Below are positions 8,370 to 19,173 of a stretch of 64,000 bases of DNA, piece after piece. Under the pieces are notes generated by a model. That model was not told the origin of the DNA. It saw only the letters and a program-made list of their open reading frames with translations, and searched no databases. Made by a program: the position numbers and the translations under genes. The DNA is taken from NCBI GenBank assembly GCA_019745565.1, contig JAIESW010000010.1:1-64000 (forward strand), read 5' to 3'. The stretch's first letter is position 1. Every line of letters starts with the position of its first letter. The stretch comes from Burkholderiales bacterium (GTDB lineage Bacteria > Pseudomonadota > Gammaproteobacteria > Burkholderiales > Ga0077523).

Positions 8370-10412
8370 TCAGGCCGCGCCGCCGATCTCCCGGAGCACC
8401 TCTGCAACCCGGTCCATCGGCGGCAGGCATACAACGCCCCGGCACACCCAGGCGTTGACCACCGGCCCGACGGGTTTGTCCATGACAGCGGGCAGTGGTT
8501 CCTTCGTCTCGGGCAGCGCGATCACCAGGGTCGACGGCGCATAGCTGGCCGCGAGGTCTCGCGACCAGGACGCGAGCGCGGTGGTCGGACCACGCAGCAT
8601 GACGACGGCAGGCGGTTCGAGAAACTCGCCGAGCGCCCGGCTGAAGGTCGCGAAACCGCTCGGCTGTCGCAGCGCCGCCGGGTGGAACAGCCGAAGAGTC
8701 CGCTCCGCTGCCGTCAGATAGCGTGGTTCGCCGATCAGATGGCCGAGGCGTTGCAGGTGCAGGGCCGCCATGCCGTTGCCGGACGGTGTGGCGTTGTCGT
8801 GGCCCGGCTTGGTGCGGAGGATCAGCTGCTCGTGATCGTGGCTGGTGAACCAGAATCCGCCCGCATCGCGATCTTCGAACTGCTCGAGCAGCACGTCGGC
8901 GACGGCGATCGCCCAGTCGAGGTCCTCGCGACGAAACTCGGCCTGCATGAACTCGAGCAGCGCACCCAGCAGGAACGCGTAGTCGTCCAGATAGGCATTG
9001 AGATGGCTGACCCCGTCCTTGTGGGTGGCGAGCAGGCGTCCGTCGCGCCAGAGCGAGGACCGCAAGAAGTCGAGTGCACTGCGCGCCGAAGCGAGCCAAT
9101 CGGACCGATCGAAGACGCGGGCGGCGCGCGCCATGGCTTCGATCATCAGCGCGTTCCAGCTCGCCAGGATCTTGTCGTCGCGGCCAGGATGCACCCTGAG
9201 TTCGCGAGCAGCGAAGAGCTTGGCGCGTGCGCTGTCGAGGAGCGCCGCGCAATCGGCTACCGGGCGGCCGACCGATGCTGCCACCTGGTCGAGATTGCGC
9301 GCGAGACGCAGATGCCAGTGACTGCGCTCGAAGTTGGGCGGGCCATCGAGTCCGTAGCGGACCGCAGCGGCACGATACTCGTCCTCGTTCAGGAGCGACG
9401 CCACCTCGTCCCGATCCCAGACGTGGAACTTGCCTTCCACACCTTCGGCGTCGGCGTCGAGGCTGGAGTAGTAACCGCCGGCGGGCGATTGCATCTCGCG
9501 CATGACCCACACCGCGGTTTCCTCGCACACGCGGCGATACGTCGGATCCCGCGTCAGCAGCCACGCATCCGCATAGAGCCGCAGCAACGGACCGTTGTCG
9601 TAGAGCATCTTCTCGAAGTGGGGAATCTGCCACTCGCCGTCGACGCTGTAGCGGGAGAAGCCACCGCCCAACTGGTCGTAGATGCCGCCTTCGGCCATCT
9701 TCGTCAGCGTATGCAGCACGACGTGCCGCGCATCGGCGTCGCCGCGCGACGCCGACTCCCGCAGCAGGAAGTCGAACTCGAAGGGATGCGGAAACTTCGG
9801 GGCGCCGCCCAATCCCCCGTGCTCAGGATCGAAAGCTCCCTTCAGTTCGCTGCGCACGCCCTCGAGCGAACCCCCATCGAGATCGACACCGACCTGCGGC
9901 GCGGGCGGCACCGTGGTCGCGAGAACCTTCAGCAGTTCGCCGTTCTGCTGGTCGATCTCGGTTCGTTGGGTGCGGTAGGCCTCCGCGACCCGTTCCAACA
10001 GCCCGGTGAAACCCGGCAGGTTGTACCGCGCCGCCTTCGGGAAGTACGTCCCGCCATAAAACGGCTTGCCGTCGGGCGTCAGGAACATGGTGAGCGGCCA
10101 GCCGCCGGCGCGCTGCGTGAGGAGATGGTGCGCCGTCTGGTAGATCTGATCGATGTCGGGCCGCTCTTCGCGATCCACCTTCACGTTCACGAACAGCGCG
10201 TTCATGACCCCGGCGACCTCGGGATCCTCGAACGACTCGTGCGCCATCACGTGGCACCAGTGACAGGCGGAGTAGCCGACCGAAAGCAGGATGGGCTTGT
10301 CCTGCTCACGAGCGCGTCGCAACGCCTCCTCGCCCCACGGATACCAGTCGACCGGATTGTCCGCGTGCTGCTGGAGATAGGGACTGGTCTCGCGGGCGAG
10401 ACGGTTGGGCAT
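8370..10412 (-). CDS. DUF255 thioredoxin-domain protein (YyaL/spermatogenesis-associated protein 20 family)
   Basis: A 680-residue protein with an N-terminal thioredoxin-like domain followed by a large alpha/alpha-barrel of the six-hairpin glycosidase type. The family N-terminus [20 protein letters not shown] opens the protein. The redox pair lies in SACHWCHVM (Cys50, Cys53), and [13 protein letters not shown] and [13 protein letters not shown] are also hallmark blocks. The later [15 protein letters not shown] and [13 protein letters not shown] belong to the barrel. The biochemical role of the family is not established; no signal peptide is seen. The start at 10412 (MPNRLARE) is the family start, and longer in-frame extensions overlap the divergent peroxidase gene. 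Confidence 0.93.
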   Translation of the reverse strand: MPNRLARETSPYLQQHADNPVDWYPWGEEALRRAREQDKPILLSVGYSACHWCHVMAHESFEDPEVAGVMNALFVNVKVDREERPDIDQIYQTAHHLLTQRAGGWPLTMFLTPDGKPFYGGTYFPKAARYNLPGFTGLLERVAEAYRTQRTEIDQQNGELLKVLATTVPPAPQVGVDLDGGSLEGVRSELKGAFDPEHGGLGGAPKFPHPFEFDFLLRESASRGDADARHVVLHTLTKMAEGGIYDQLGGGFSRYSVDGEWQIPHFEKMLYDNGPLLRLYADAWLLTRDPTYRRVCEETAVWVMREMQSPAGGYYSSLDADAEGVEGKFHVWDRDEVASLLNEDEYRAAAVRYGLDGPPNFERSHWHLRLARNLDQVAASVGRPVADCAALLDSARAKLFAARELRVHPGRDDKILASWNALMIEAMARAARVFDRSDWLASARSALDFLRSSLWRDGRLLATHKDGVSHLNAYLDDYAFLLGALLEFMQAEFRREDLDWAIAVADVLLEQFEDRDAGGFWFTSHDHEQLILRTKPGHDNATPSGNGMAALHLQRLGHLIGEPRYLTAAERTLRLFHPAALRQPSGFATFSRALGEFLEPPAVVMLRGPTTALASWSRDLAASYAPSTLVIALPETKEPLPAVMDKPVGPVVNAWVCRGVVCLPPMDRVAEVLREIGGAA

Positions 10413-10458
10413 GCTCGGGCTCCGGTGTACGGCGGCCTCAGGGTACCATGCAGCTTCG

Positions 10459-11535
10459 ATGAAACTTACCAGCCGTCGTTCGACGCATTTGCACCAGCGG
10501 TTGGGAGCGATCCTGGCCCTGGTCGCGGCTGCGGGCGCTGCCGGCGCCGATGAGTCTGCGCGATTGGGCTTGCCGGTCCGCGAGATCCCCGTGATCAGTG
10601 AACAATCCGCGGCGCGTATCGAACTCGGCCGCCGCCTGTTCTTCGAGCCGCAGCTCGCCGAGGACGGCGTGATGGCGTGCGCCACGTGCCACATCCCCGA
10701 ACATGCGTTCACGGTGAACGCCGGCACCGTGGCGTTCGGTCGTGGCGGCCAGGCGCTGCGCCGCAATTCGCCGACATTGTTGAACGCCGAGTTGGCATCG
10801 ACGTTCTTCCACGACGGACGCGCCGGCACGCTGGAGGAGCAGGTGTGGTTCCCGCTCCTCAGTCAGACCGAGATGTGGAATCCCTCCGCGGAGAGCGTCG
10901 TCGGTCGTCTGCGCTACCGGCGCGACTACGCGGAACTGTTCCGCCGGGCCTTCGGCGAAGAGGGTGTCACGCGCAAGAACATCGCTGCGGCCATCGCCGC
11001 GTATGAGCGCACTCTCGTGGCTGCGGGATCGCGCTTCGATCGCTGGTTCTACGGCAAGGAAGCAGATGCGCTGACCACCGAAGAGCAGGCCGGCTTCACC
11101 GTTTTCAACTGGAGCGGCTGTAACGCCTGCCACACGGTCGATGCGACTCACGCGACCTTCACCGACAACCGCTTCCGCAACACGGGGGTCGAATGGGCTC
11201 GCATCCGGGGCGAGTTGGGGCCGAAGAAGACGGAACCGGACCTGGGCCGGTTCGAGATTTCAGGGCAACCCGAAGATCGACACGCCTTCCGCACACCAAG
11301 CCTGCGTAACGTCGCGCTCACGGCACCGTACATGCACGACGGGTCGCTGCAGACGTTGCGAGAGGTCGTCGACTGGTACGACCGCGGCGGCAGCACCGAT
11401 CCCCGCAAGGACCCCATGGTGCGCCCGTTGCGGCTGTCGGAGACGCAAAAACGTCAGCTCGAAGCGTTCCTCAGAAGTCTGACGAGCGACAGCGCTGCCG
11501 TTCTGGCACGCACGGCACGTAGCGCTCCACAGTAG
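10459..11535 (+). CDS. Di-haem cytochrome c peroxidase / MauG-family protein
   Basis: A periplasmic di-haem protein of 358 residues. The start at 10459 (MKLTSRRS) gives a basic N-region and a hydrophobic stretch [15 protein letters not shown] that acts as a signal peptide. Two haem c sites are visible, CATCH at residues 74-78 and CNACH at 221-225. Family blocks [57 protein letters not shown] follow the bacterial CcpA/MauG order. Such enzymes reduce H2O2 with electrons from small cytochromes or modify protein residues; which applies here is unknown. The gene diverges from the DUF255 gene and lies upstream of the acyltransferase-hydrolase gene. Confidence 0.92.
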   Translation: MKLTSRRSTHLHQRLGAILALVAAAGAAGADESARLGLPVREIPVISEQSAARIELGRRLFFEPQLAEDGVMACATCHIPEHAFTVNAGTVAFGRGGQALRRNSPTLLNAELASTFFHDGRAGTLEEQVWFPLLSQTEMWNPSAESVVGRLRYRRDYAELFRRAFGEEGVTRKNIAAAIAAYERTLVAAGSRFDRWFYGKEADALTTEEQAGFTVFNWSGCNACHTVDATHATFTDNRFRNTGVEWARIRGELGPKKTEPDLGRFEISGQPEDRHAFRTPSLRNVALTAPYMHDGSLQTLREVVDWYDRGGSTDPRKDPMVRPLRLSETQKRQLEAFLRSLTSDSAAVLARTARSAPQ

Positions 11536-11578
11536 CGCACAGCGCCCAGCCGGCGACAACGGCACAACGCTTGCATCG

Positions 11579-13930
11579 ATGCATGGGAACCTCACACACC
11601 CTGAAGAGGTCACCACGAAAGGCGAGGCGCCGCTGCAATGCGTGACGCCGCCATCGATCATGGACACCGGCCTCGACTTCCCCCTCAACCCCACTGCCTA
11701 CCAGTGGACGGGGCGCTTCATGCGCTTCCTGCGGCGGGTGCTCAAGGTCAACATCCGGCTGCACCACGACGAGGGGCAGGTGGAAGCGGGCGACATCTTC
11801 GTCTTCAACCACTTCGCGCGTTTCGAAACCTTCATCCCGCAGTACCTGTTCTGGGAGCATTGCGGCGCGCAATGCCGCTCCATCGCCGACCATGATCTCT
11901 TCAAGGGCAACGATCGCTTCGCGTCCTATCTGCAGGGCGTCGGTGCGGTACCGAACGATCATCCGCATCTGCTGAGCCTGCTCGCGGCCGAGGTGCTGCG
12001 CGGCCGCAAGATCATCGTGTTCCCCGAAGGCGGCATGGTGAAGGACCGTCAGGTGCTGGACGGCAGCGGGCAGTACAGCGTGTATTCGCGCAGTGCGCAG
12101 CAGCGTCGCAAGCAGCACAGCGGAGCTGCGGTGATCGCGCTGGCCCTGGAAGTGTTCAAGCAGGCCGTGTTGAGTGCAGCCGACCGCAGGGACCACCGGC
12201 GGCTGGAAGCCTGGTGCGACCTGATCGGCCTGGACAGTCCCGCGCTGCTGATCGGGCGCGCGCGCCGGCCGACACTGATCGTGCCGGCCAACATCACGTT
12301 CTATCCCATGCGCGTCCGCGGCAACCCGCTGCAGGCGGGCGTGGAGTTCTTCAATCGCGGCATCAGCCCACGCATGCGCGAGGAGCTGCTGATCGAGGGC
12401 AACATCCTGCTGCGCGATACCGACATGGATATCCGCCTCGGCAAGCCGCTGCGGCCGGCCAACTTCTGGAGCGAGCGCGAGCGCGAACTCGTCGTGGCCA
12501 GCGCCGACCGCCTCGGCAATCTGCACGATGCCTTCACCACGCATTCGGAGCGCGCCGACAAGCGTCTGTTCGCCAACGCCACGCGCCTACAGGCGGAGCA
12601 GATCCGCGACGCCTACATGCACTCGATGTATCAGCTCGTGTCGATCCACCTGAGCCACCTGGCCGCGCTGATCATCTACGAGCTGCTCGAAGCCGGTCGC
12701 AGCGAAATTCCTGCCGCCGACTTCCATCGCATCCTCTATCTCGCGGTGAAGACGCTGCAGTCGGACAGCACCGTGCACATGCACCGCAGCCTGCGCAACC
12801 CGGAGAACTACGAGGACCTGCCGTTCGGTCGTTGCGCAGGATTGGAACAGTTCCTCACCATCACCACACAGCTCGCCCTGATCGAGCGCACCGACAGCTA
12901 CTACCGCTTCCTGCCGAAGCTCCTCAAGGACCACGGCTTCGATCAGGTGCGCCTGGAGAACCCGGTGGAGGTGTACGCCAACGAGGTGGCGCCGATCCAG
13001 CCGGCGCTGGCCGCGGTGCGCACCGCGATCGAGGACGTCGCAGCGCTGTCGGAGCAACGCCTGGCCGAACTACGGTTCGACGACGCGCGACGCGCCTATG
13101 CGTGGGACCGCAAGCGCTTTCGCAAACAGAAGCATGACGCGATCAACGCCCTGCAGACGCAGAGCGAGGATGCCGAACCGTTCCTGTTCCGCCCGGAGCA
13201 GCCGCGCCGCGTGGGCGTACTGCTGGTGCACGGGTTCCTGGCCTCTCCGGCGGAAGTCCGCGGGTTCGGAGAGGCGCTGAGCCAACAGGGTTACACGACC
13301 CTGGGGGTCCGGCTCAAGGGTCACGGCACTTCCCCCTGGGACTTGCGCTCGCGGAACTGGCACGACTGGCTCGCCTCCGTCCGGCGTGGCTACGAAACGC
13401 TGGCGCCGTTCGTGGACCGTGTCTGCCTCGTAGGCTTCTCCACGGGAGCGTCGCTGTCGCTGCAGCTCGCCACCGAACAGCCCGCCAAACTCGCCGGCAT
13501 CGCCGCGCTCTGCACGCCGCTGCGGTTCAAGAACCGCAACATGGTGTTCGTGCCGTTCGTGCATGGCACCAACCGCCTCGTCAGCGTCGTGCGGGAGGAG
13601 GGCGTGCTCGCGTTCCGGCCGAACCCGTCCGAGCACCCGCACATCAACTACGTGCACATGCCGATCCGCGCGCTGTACGAACTCGGGCGCCTCACCGACA
13701 ACGTGAAGAAGCGCCTGCGCGAGGTGCGGTGTCCGGTGCTCATCGTCCAGGGCGACACGGACCCCATCGTGGAACCCAACAGCGCGCTGCTGCTGCACCG
13801 CGCGCTCGGCACCGACGACAAGCGGATCGTGATGGTGCAGGCACGGCGGCACGGCATTCTCTACAACAACGTCGGGGAGACGTGGCAGGAGATCTTCGGT
13901 TTCCTGGCGCGCTTCGACCTTCCGGCGTAG
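11579..13930 (+). CDS. Two-domain protein: PlsC-like acyltransferase fused to alpha/beta hydrolase
   Basis: A 783-residue single frame. The N-terminal part (about residues 40-330) looks like a glycerophospholipid acyltransferase: NHFARFE (77-83) is a variant of the H-x4-D/E active site, and FPEGG (148-152) matches the acyl-acceptor motif. A middle helical region (about 340-530) I cannot assign. From residue 545 it is an alpha/beta hydrolase of the carboxylesterase/monoacylglycerol lipase type: oxyanion HGF at 551-553, nucleophile GFSTG with Ser621, probable Asp728 in GDTDP and His758 in RRHGILY. It may attach and remove acyl chains of one lipid class, but the substrate is unknown. No signal peptide or clear membrane segment is visible. 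The start is uncertain: neither 11579 nor the next Met at 11660 has a good ribosome site. Confidence 0.85.
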   Translation: MHGNLTHPEEVTTKGEAPLQCVTPPSIMDTGLDFPLNPTAYQWTGRFMRFLRRVLKVNIRLHHDEGQVEAGDIFVFNHFARFETFIPQYLFWEHCGAQCRSIADHDLFKGNDRFASYLQGVGAVPNDHPHLLSLLAAEVLRGRKIIVFPEGGMVKDRQVLDGSGQYSVYSRSAQQRRKQHSGAAVIALALEVFKQAVLSAADRRDHRRLEAWCDLIGLDSPALLIGRARRPTLIVPANITFYPMRVRGNPLQAGVEFFNRGISPRMREELLIEGNILLRDTDMDIRLGKPLRPANFWSERERELVVASADRLGNLHDAFTTHSERADKRLFANATRLQAEQIRDAYMHSMYQLVSIHLSHLAALIIYELLEAGRSEIPAADFHRILYLAVKTLQSDSTVHMHRSLRNPENYEDLPFGRCAGLEQFLTITTQLALIERTDSYYRFLPKLLKDHGFDQVRLENPVEVYANEVAPIQPALAAVRTAIEDVAALSEQRLAELRFDDARRAYAWDRKRFRKQKHDAINALQTQSEDAEPFLFRPEQPRRVGVLLVHGFLASPAEVRGFGEALSQQGYTTLGVRLKGHGTSPWDLRSRNWHDWLASVRRGYETLAPFVDRVCLVGFSTGASLSLQLATEQPAKLAGIAALCTPLRFKNRNMVFVPFVHGTNRLVSVVREEGVLAFRPNPSEHPHINYVHMPIRALYELGRLTDNVKKRLREVRCPVLIVQGDTDPIVEPNSALLLHRALGTDDKRIVMVQARRHGILYNNVGETWQEIFGFLARFDLPA

Positions 13931-13933
13931 CTT

Positions 13934-15397
13934 CTAAAGGCCGAGCTCACTCCACAGCTCGTCCACGCGGCGCTTCACCGCCGCATCCATCGCGATCGGC
14001 TTGCCCCATTCGCGCTGGGTCTCGCCGGGCCATTTGTTGGTGGCGTCGATGCCCATCTTCGATCCGAGGCCCGAGACCGGGCTTGCGAAATCGAGATAGT
14101 CGATCGGGGTGTTTTCCACGAGCAGGGTGTCGCGTACCGGATCAACACGCGTGGTCAGCGCCCAGATCACTTCCTTCCAGTCGCGCACGTTCACGTCGTC
14201 GTCGGTGACCACGATGATCTTGGTGTACATGAACTGGCGCAGGAAGGACCAGACGCCGAACATCACGCGCTTCGCGTGACCGGGATACTGCTTGCGCATC
14301 GACACCACCGCGAGCCGATAGGAGCAGCCTTCGGGCGGCAGGTAGAAATCGACGATCTCCGGGAACTGCTTCGTGAGCAGCGGCACGAAGACCTCGTTCA
14401 GAGCAACACCGAGGATGGCCGGTTCGTCCGGCGGCTTGCCGGTATAGGTGGAGTGATAGATCGGGTCGCGGCGCATGGTGATGCGCTCGACCGTGAACAC
14501 CGGGAACCGCTCCTGCTCGTTGTAGTAGCCGGTGTGATCGCCGAACGGCCCTTCGAGCGCCGTCTCGTCGGGATGGATCACGCCTTCCAGCACGATCTCG
14601 GCGCTCGCGGGCACCTGCAGCTCGCTGCCCATGCATTTCACGAGCTCGGTCTTGGCGCCGCGCAGCAGGCCGGCGAACTGGTATTCTGACAGGGTGTCCG
14701 GCACCGGCGTCACGGCACCGAGGATCGTGGCCGGGTCGGCGCCGAGCGCCACCGCGACCGGAAACGGTGTCCCGGGATACGCCAGCGTATGGTCGCGGAA
14801 GTCGAGCGCCCCCCCGCGATGAGCGAGCCAGCGCATGATCAGCTTGTTCCGGCCGATCACCTGCTGGCGATAGATGCCGAGGTTTTGGCGCGGCTTGCTC
14901 GGCCCGCGCGTCACGGTGAGGCCCCACGTGACGAGCGGTCCCGCGTCACCCGGCCAGCAGGTCTGCACCGGCAGGCGCGCGAGATCCACGTCCGCGCCTT
15001 CCCACACGATCTCCTGACACGGTGCGCTGGAGAGCACCTTGGGCGCCATGTGCAGCACCTGCTTCAGGACCGGCAGCTTGTCCCACATGTCCTTGAGGCC
15101 CTTGGGCGGCTCGGGCTCCTTGAGATACGCGAGCAGCTTGCCCACTTCGCGCAGCGCATCGACCGAGTCTTCGCCCATGCCCAGCGCGACGCGCTTGGGC
15201 GTGCCGAACAGGTTCGCGAGCACCGGCATGTCGAAGCCGGCGGGCTTCTCGAACAGCAGCGCGGGCCCCTGCGCCCGCAGCACGCGGTCGCAGATCTCCG
15301 TCATCTCCAGCCGCGGTGACACTGCAACGCCGATGCGCTTCAGTTCACCCTGCTGCTCCAGCTGCCGGATGAAGTCGCGCAGATCGTGATAGCGCAT
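13934..15397 (-). CDS. ubiD: 4-hydroxy-3-polyprenylbenzoate decarboxylase (UbiD)
   Basis: Prenyl-FMN-dependent decarboxylase of ubiquinone synthesis, 487 residues, the usual length. The start [22 protein letters not shown] is the canonical UbiD N-terminus. The cofactor and active-site region includes the [24 protein letters not shown] stretch and [11 protein letters not shown], and the C-terminus has the [20 protein letters not shown] block. The ATG overlaps the stop of the upstream SDR (TGATG). With ubiA in the same run, it supplies two steps of the quinone pathway. UbiD needs a flavin prenyltransferase (UbiX) that is not in this window. Confidence 0.95.
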   Translation of the reverse strand: MRYHDLRDFIRQLEQQGELKRIGVAVSPRLEMTEICDRVLRAQGPALLFEKPAGFDMPVLANLFGTPKRVALGMGEDSVDALREVGKLLAYLKEPEPPKGLKDMWDKLPVLKQVLHMAPKVLSSAPCQEIVWEGADVDLARLPVQTCWPGDAGPLVTWGLTVTRGPSKPRQNLGIYRQQVIGRNKLIMRWLAHRGGALDFRDHTLAYPGTPFPVAVALGADPATILGAVTPVPDTLSEYQFAGLLRGAKTELVKCMGSELQVPASAEIVLEGVIHPDETALEGPFGDHTGYYNEQERFPVFTVERITMRRDPIYHSTYTGKPPDEPAILGVALNEVFVPLLTKQFPEIVDFYLPPEGCSYRLAVVSMRKQYPGHAKRVMFGVWSFLRQFMYTKIIVVTDDDVNVRDWKEVIWALTTRVDPVRDTLLVENTPIDYLDFASPVSGLGSKMGIDATNKWPGETQREWGKPIAMDAAVKRRVDELWSELGL

Positions 15398-16185
15398 CAG
15401 AGCACGGCGCTCAGCCCGCCATCCATGGGGAGGATCGCGCCGGTCACGTACGCAGCCCGGTTCGATGCGAGGAACAACGCGACCTGGGCAATATCGGCCG
15501 GATCGGCATAGCGGCCGAGCGGCACGCGCTTCTGTCCGTTCGCGAGCAGATCTTCGCGCGACGTGCCCGACCGCGAGGTCTCGAGCGCCAGCGCGGCATC
15601 GAGACGCTCGCCCAGGACCGCCCCCGGGTTGATCGCATTGATGCGCACGCCCTTCGGTCCGTAGACACTGGCGAGCCCCACCGTGGCGAGCATCAGCGCC
15701 GAATTCGCGGCGCCGCCCGGCAGATGGATGTGCGACGCCACCTTGCCGCCCATGCCGATCACGTTGACGACCGCGCCTCGACCCCGTTCCGCCATGCCCG
15801 GGAGCAATGCATCCATCGCGTGGATGTAGGTGAAGTACTTGGCGTCCATGGCGGCATGCCAGGCCGCTGCGTCCAGTTCGTCGGGGGCGTAGCGCTTGGC
15901 GGCTCCGGCGGAGTTCACCAGGACGTCGACCGGGCCCATGCGACGCTCGAGCTCCCGCGCGGCCCGCTGCGCTTCGTCTGTGCGCGTGAGATCCGCCTGC
16001 ACGATCACCGGCGGATAGTCGCCGGCCGAGTGCAACTGCGCGGCCGCGATCTTGAGATGCTCCTCGCTGCGCGACACGAGCGCCACCTGCGCGCCCTCCA
16101 CGAGAAACGCCGCTGCGCATGCGAACCCGATCCCGCGGCTGCCGCCCGTGACCACCACCACCTTGCCCGTCAACTCCAGATTCAT
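15397..16185 (-). CDS. Short-chain dehydrogenase-fold protein lacking the canonical catalytic tetrad
   Basis: A 262-residue SDR-fold protein. The NAD(P)-binding GGSRGIG (residues 14-20), the NSAG structural motif (91-94) and the C-terminal INAINPG and PMDGG blocks are intact. The catalytic positions are not: where SDRs have an active-site Ser the sequence reads NVIGMGG (141-147), and where YxxxK is expected it reads GGAANSALM (157-165). The Asn of the tetrad is also not evident in MDAKYF. It may bind nucleotide or substrate without standard hydride-transfer chemistry, or use other residues. It sits nine bases after ubiA and overlaps ubiD, which hints at a quinone- or lipid-linked role. Confidence 0.88.
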   Translation of the reverse strand: MNLELTGKVVVVTGGSRGIGFACAAAFLVEGAQVALVSRSEEHLKIAAAQLHSAGDYPPVIVQADLTRTDEAQRAARELERRMGPVDVLVNSAGAAKRYAPDELDAAAWHAAMDAKYFTYIHAMDALLPGMAERGRGAVVNVIGMGGKVASHIHLPGGAANSALMLATVGLASVYGPKGVRINAINPGAVLGERLDAALALETSRSGTSREDLLANGQKRVPLGRYADPADIAQVALFLASNRAAYVTGAILPMDGGLSAVL

Positions 16186-16194
16186 TCCGTTCCT

Positions 16195-17082
16195 TCAGAT
16201 CAGCGCATCGACCACGATTCCCGCGAAGATCGCGGCGCCGACCCAGTTGTTGTGCAGAAACGCACGAAAGCACCCGTCGCGCGTGCGACTCCGGATCATA
16301 CGGAATTGCCATGCGCACAGCACCGCTGCCACCGCGAGGCCCGCGAAGTAGGGCATGCTGAGGCCGAAGGCCACGCCCAACCACGCCATCAGCGCCAGGA
16401 ACCCGGCATGGAACAGCATGACCGCCGCCACGTCGAAGCGACCGAACAGCAGGGCGGCCGTGCGGATGCCGATCTTCGCGTCGTCATCCCGATCCACCAT
16501 CGCGTATTCGGTGTCGTAGGCGAGCGTCCACAGGATGTTGGCTACGAGCATCCCCCAGCCGAGCGCCGGCACGCGCCCCTGCAGGGCTGCGAACGCCATG
16601 GGAATGCCGAAGCCGAACGCGATGCCGAGGTACGCCTGCGGCAAGGCAAAGAAGCGCTTGGTGAACGGATAGCTCGCCGCCAGGAACAGGGCGACGAAGG
16701 ACAGTTCGATCACCAGACGATCGAGCGGCAGGATCAGAACGAACGCGATCAGCGACAACACTGCAGCCACCCCCAGCGCCTCGGCACCCGAGATCCGCCG
16801 TGCCGCCAGCGGACGGTTGCGGGTGCGCTTCACGTGCGGGTCGAAATCGCGATCGGCCCAGTCGTTGATCGCGCAGCCCGCGGAGCGCATCAGCACCGTG
16901 CCTGCCACGAAGATGCCCACCACCATCCAGTCGGGCTTCCCGTCGCCCGCGATCCACAACGCCCACAGCGTCGGCCACAGCAGCAGCAGGATGCCGATGG
17001 GCCGGTCGAGGCGCACCAGGCGTGCATACGAACCCAGGCGATCGAGGATCGGGTTGCGCGGCGCGTTCAGGTCGGATTGCAC
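16195..17082 (-). CDS. ubiA: 4-hydroxybenzoate polyprenyltransferase (UbiA)
   Basis: Integral-membrane prenyltransferase that attaches the polyprenyl tail to 4-hydroxybenzoate in ubiquinone synthesis. The two Asp-rich motifs are visible: [15 protein letters not shown] (first) and the [17 protein letters not shown] block (second), which bind the diphosphate through Mg2+. About eight hydrophobic segments fit the fold. The start is a GTG at 17082 with a GAAGG ribosome site, giving 295 residues, the normal length. In-frame codons further upstream lie inside recG. The gap to the recG stop is seven bases. Confidence 0.95.
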   Translation of the reverse strand: MQSDLNAPRNPILDRLGSYARLVRLDRPIGILLLLWPTLWALWIAGDGKPDWMVVGIFVAGTVLMRSAGCAINDWADRDFDPHVKRTRNRPLAARRISGAEALGVAAVLSLIAFVLILPLDRLVIELSFVALFLAASYPFTKRFFALPQAYLGIAFGFGIPMAFAALQGRVPALGWGMLVANILWTLAYDTEYAMVDRDDDAKIGIRTAALLFGRFDVAAVMLFHAGFLALMAWLGVAFGLSMPYFAGLAVAAVLCAWQFRMIRSRTRDGCFRAFLHNNWVGAAIFAGIVVDALI

Positions 17083-17089
17083 GGTGCCT

Positions 17090-19165
17090 TCATACTCGCA
17101 ACAGGGTTTCCCGGCTACCCAGCCAGCGCTCCACATGCCGGCGCGCATGCTCGGGCCAGCGCGCCAGCAGTTCGGTCGCCACATCGCGCGCGCGCTCGAG
17201 CAGCGCGGCATCGCGCGCCAGATCGGCGAAGCGCAACATCGGCACCCCGCTCTGCCGAGCGCCGAGCAGTTCGCCGGGGCCGCGCAGGCGCAGGTCTTCG
17301 CGGGCAATCTCGAAGCCGTCGACGTTCTCGTACACGATCTTGAGCCGCTCGCGCGCGGTCTCCGATAAGGGCTGCTGGTAGAGCAGGATGCACGCGGATT
17401 CGCCGCCGCCGCGGCCCACCCGCCCGCGCAGTTGATGCAGTTGCGACAGCCCCATGCGTTCCGCGTGCTCGATCACCATCAGGGTCGCATTGGGCACGTC
17501 GACGCCCACTTCGATGACTGTCGTGGCCACCAGGAGCCGGACTTCGCCTGCCTTGAAGGCAGCCATCACCTGCGCCTTCTCGTCGGCCTTGAGGCGGCCG
17601 TGCACCAGTCCCACGCGCAGTTCGGGGAACGTGGCCGACAGCAGCGCATGGGTATCGAGCGCCGTCTGCAGTTGCAGCTGTTCGCTTTCCTCGATCAGCG
17701 GGCAGACCCAGTACGCCTGGCTGCCGCTCATGCAAGCGTCGCGCACGCGCAGGAACACTTCGTCGCGCCGCGCCTCGGACACCAGCTTGGTCACTATCGG
17801 GGTGCGGCCCGGCGGCAGTTCGTCGATGGTGGAGACGTCGAGATCGGCGTAGAAGCTCATGGCCAGGGTCCGCGGTATCGGCGTGGCGCTCATCATGAGT
17901 TGATGCGGCAACTCGTCGCCTGCCGCGCCTTTCATGCGCAACGCGAGGCGCTGATGCACGCCGAAGCGATGCTGCTCGTCGACGATGGCCAGCGCGAGGC
18001 GGCGAAACACGACCTGATCCTGGAACAGCGCATGGGTCCCCACGGCGATCGCCGCCTGCCCGCTCTCGACCGCGGCAAGGCCGGCCCTGCGCGCCTTCGC
18101 GCCGAGACTGCCGGCCAGCCAGACGACCTCGATGCCCAGGGGCGTGAGCCACTGCGAGAACTTGGCGTAGTGCTGCTCGGCGAGAATTTCGGTCGGCGCC
18201 ATCACCGCTACCTGGAAACCGCCTTCGACCGCGGCCAGCGCGGCGATTGCGGCGACGATGGTCTTGCCGCTGCCCACGTCACCCTGCAGCAGGCGCTGCA
18301 TCGGATGGGGGCGTTCGAGATCGGCGCGGATCTCCGTGAGCACGCGCTGCTGTGCGCCCGTAAGCACGAACGGCAGCGCGGCGAGCAGTCGCTCCGCGAG
18401 TGCCCCGCCACCCGCGAGCACCGGCGCTCGCGCGGCATCCCGTTCGCGCCGGTGCAGGCGCATCGACAGCTGCTGCGCCAGCAGCTCGTCGAACTTGATG
18501 CGCAACCACGCAGGATGCGTCTTCTGCTCGAGCGCATCGAGAGCGACGTCCACCGGAGGATCGTGCAGCAGGCGGACGGAACTCTCGAAGGCCGGCAGAC
18601 GCAGGCGCTTCGCTACGGCCTCCGGCAGCGTGTCGTCGAGTTCGCACGTGGCCAGGGCACCGGCGACGGCGCGCGTCAGCGCGTACTGGGACAGACCGGC
18701 CGTCGTCGGATAGATCGGTGTCAGCTTCTCGGGCAGCGGCGTGCTCTGGTTCACGACCTTGATGCGCGGATGGACCATCTCCGCGCCGAAGAAGCCCTGG
18801 CGGATCTCGCCCACCAACCGCACACGGGTGTCGGGCGCCAGCTGCTTCTGCTGGCTCGGATAGAAGTGCAGCAGACGCACCGTGAGTTCGCCACCCTCGT
18901 CGCGGATGCGCGCCACCAGCTGCCGGCGCGGGCGGAACTTCACGTCGCAATCGATCACCACGCCTTCGACCTGCACCAGCGTCCCGTGCCGTGCTTCCGC
19001 GATGGCTTGCACCCGGGTCTCGTCCTCGTAGCGCAAAGGCAGATGCAGCACCAGATCGAACGGGCGTTGGATGCCGAGCTTCGAGAGGCGATCGGCCACC
19101 GCGCGCGGCACACCCGGCAGATGCTCGGGCGGCGCGCCGCGCGCTCCCGGGCGTTCGGGCGGCAC
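17090..19165 (-). CDS. recG: ATP-dependent DNA helicase RecG
   Basis: Branch-migration helicase that rescues stalled replication forks and processes recombination intermediates. The 691-residue protein has an N-terminal wedge OB-fold (about residues 50-150), then superfamily 2 helicase motifs: Walker [20 protein letters not shown] (DEQH box), [11 protein letters not shown], and motif VI in the [11 protein letters not shown] segment. The C-terminal [15 protein letters not shown] block is also diagnostic. The start is a GTG at 19165, nine bases after the ridA stop. I place it in a ridA-recG-ubiA-SDR-ubiD run by spacing. Confidence 0.96.
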   Translation of the reverse strand: MPPERPGARGAPPEHLPGVPRAVADRLSKLGIQRPFDLVLHLPLRYEDETRVQAIAEARHGTLVQVEGVVIDCDVKFRPRRQLVARIRDEGGELTVRLLHFYPSQQKQLAPDTRVRLVGEIRQGFFGAEMVHPRIKVVNQSTPLPEKLTPIYPTTAGLSQYALTRAVAGALATCELDDTLPEAVAKRLRLPAFESSVRLLHDPPVDVALDALEQKTHPAWLRIKFDELLAQQLSMRLHRRERDAARAPVLAGGGALAERLLAALPFVLTGAQQRVLTEIRADLERPHPMQRLLQGDVGSGKTIVAAIAALAAVEGGFQVAVMAPTEILAEQHYAKFSQWLTPLGIEVVWLAGSLGAKARRAGLAAVESGQAAIAVGTHALFQDQVVFRRLALAIVDEQHRFGVHQRLALRMKGAAGDELPHQLMMSATPIPRTLAMSFYADLDVSTIDELPPGRTPIVTKLVSEARRDEVFLRVRDACMSGSQAYWVCPLIEESEQLQLQTALDTHALLSATFPELRVGLVHGRLKADEKAQVMAAFKAGEVRLLVATTVIEVGVDVPNATLMVIEHAERMGLSQLHQLRGRVGRGGGESACILLYQQPLSETARERLKIVYENVDGFEIAREDLRLRGPGELLGARQSGVPMLRFADLARDAALLERARDVATELLARWPEHARRHVERWLGSRETLLRV

Positions 19166-19173
19166 GGTGTCGC

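Noticed and set aside
6484-8544. A 686-codon open frame on the plus strand across livK
   Set aside because: It overlaps livK, its promoter, the terminator and the cytochrome c gene on the other strand. No homologous motifs are visible, and its composition is that of an antisense shadow.
8343-10553. A 736-codon open frame on the plus strand opposite the DUF255 gene
   Set aside because: It is an antisense frame over a well-supported gene with strong family motifs. Its translation is rich in Arg, Ala, Gly and Pro, as expected from high-GC shadow frames, and has no recognisable domain.
16195-17307. UbiA protein with 370 residues from a start at 17307
   Set aside because: The added N-terminus is Cys- and Arg-rich shadow within recG, while a GTG at 17082 with a GAAGG site gives the expected length.
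15724-17343. A 539-codon open frame on the plus strand across the SDR, ubiA and recG genes
   Set aside because: All three minus-strand genes are clearly real and the plus-strand translation is low in hydrophobic and rich in His, Gln, Arg and Gly. It is a shadow frame.
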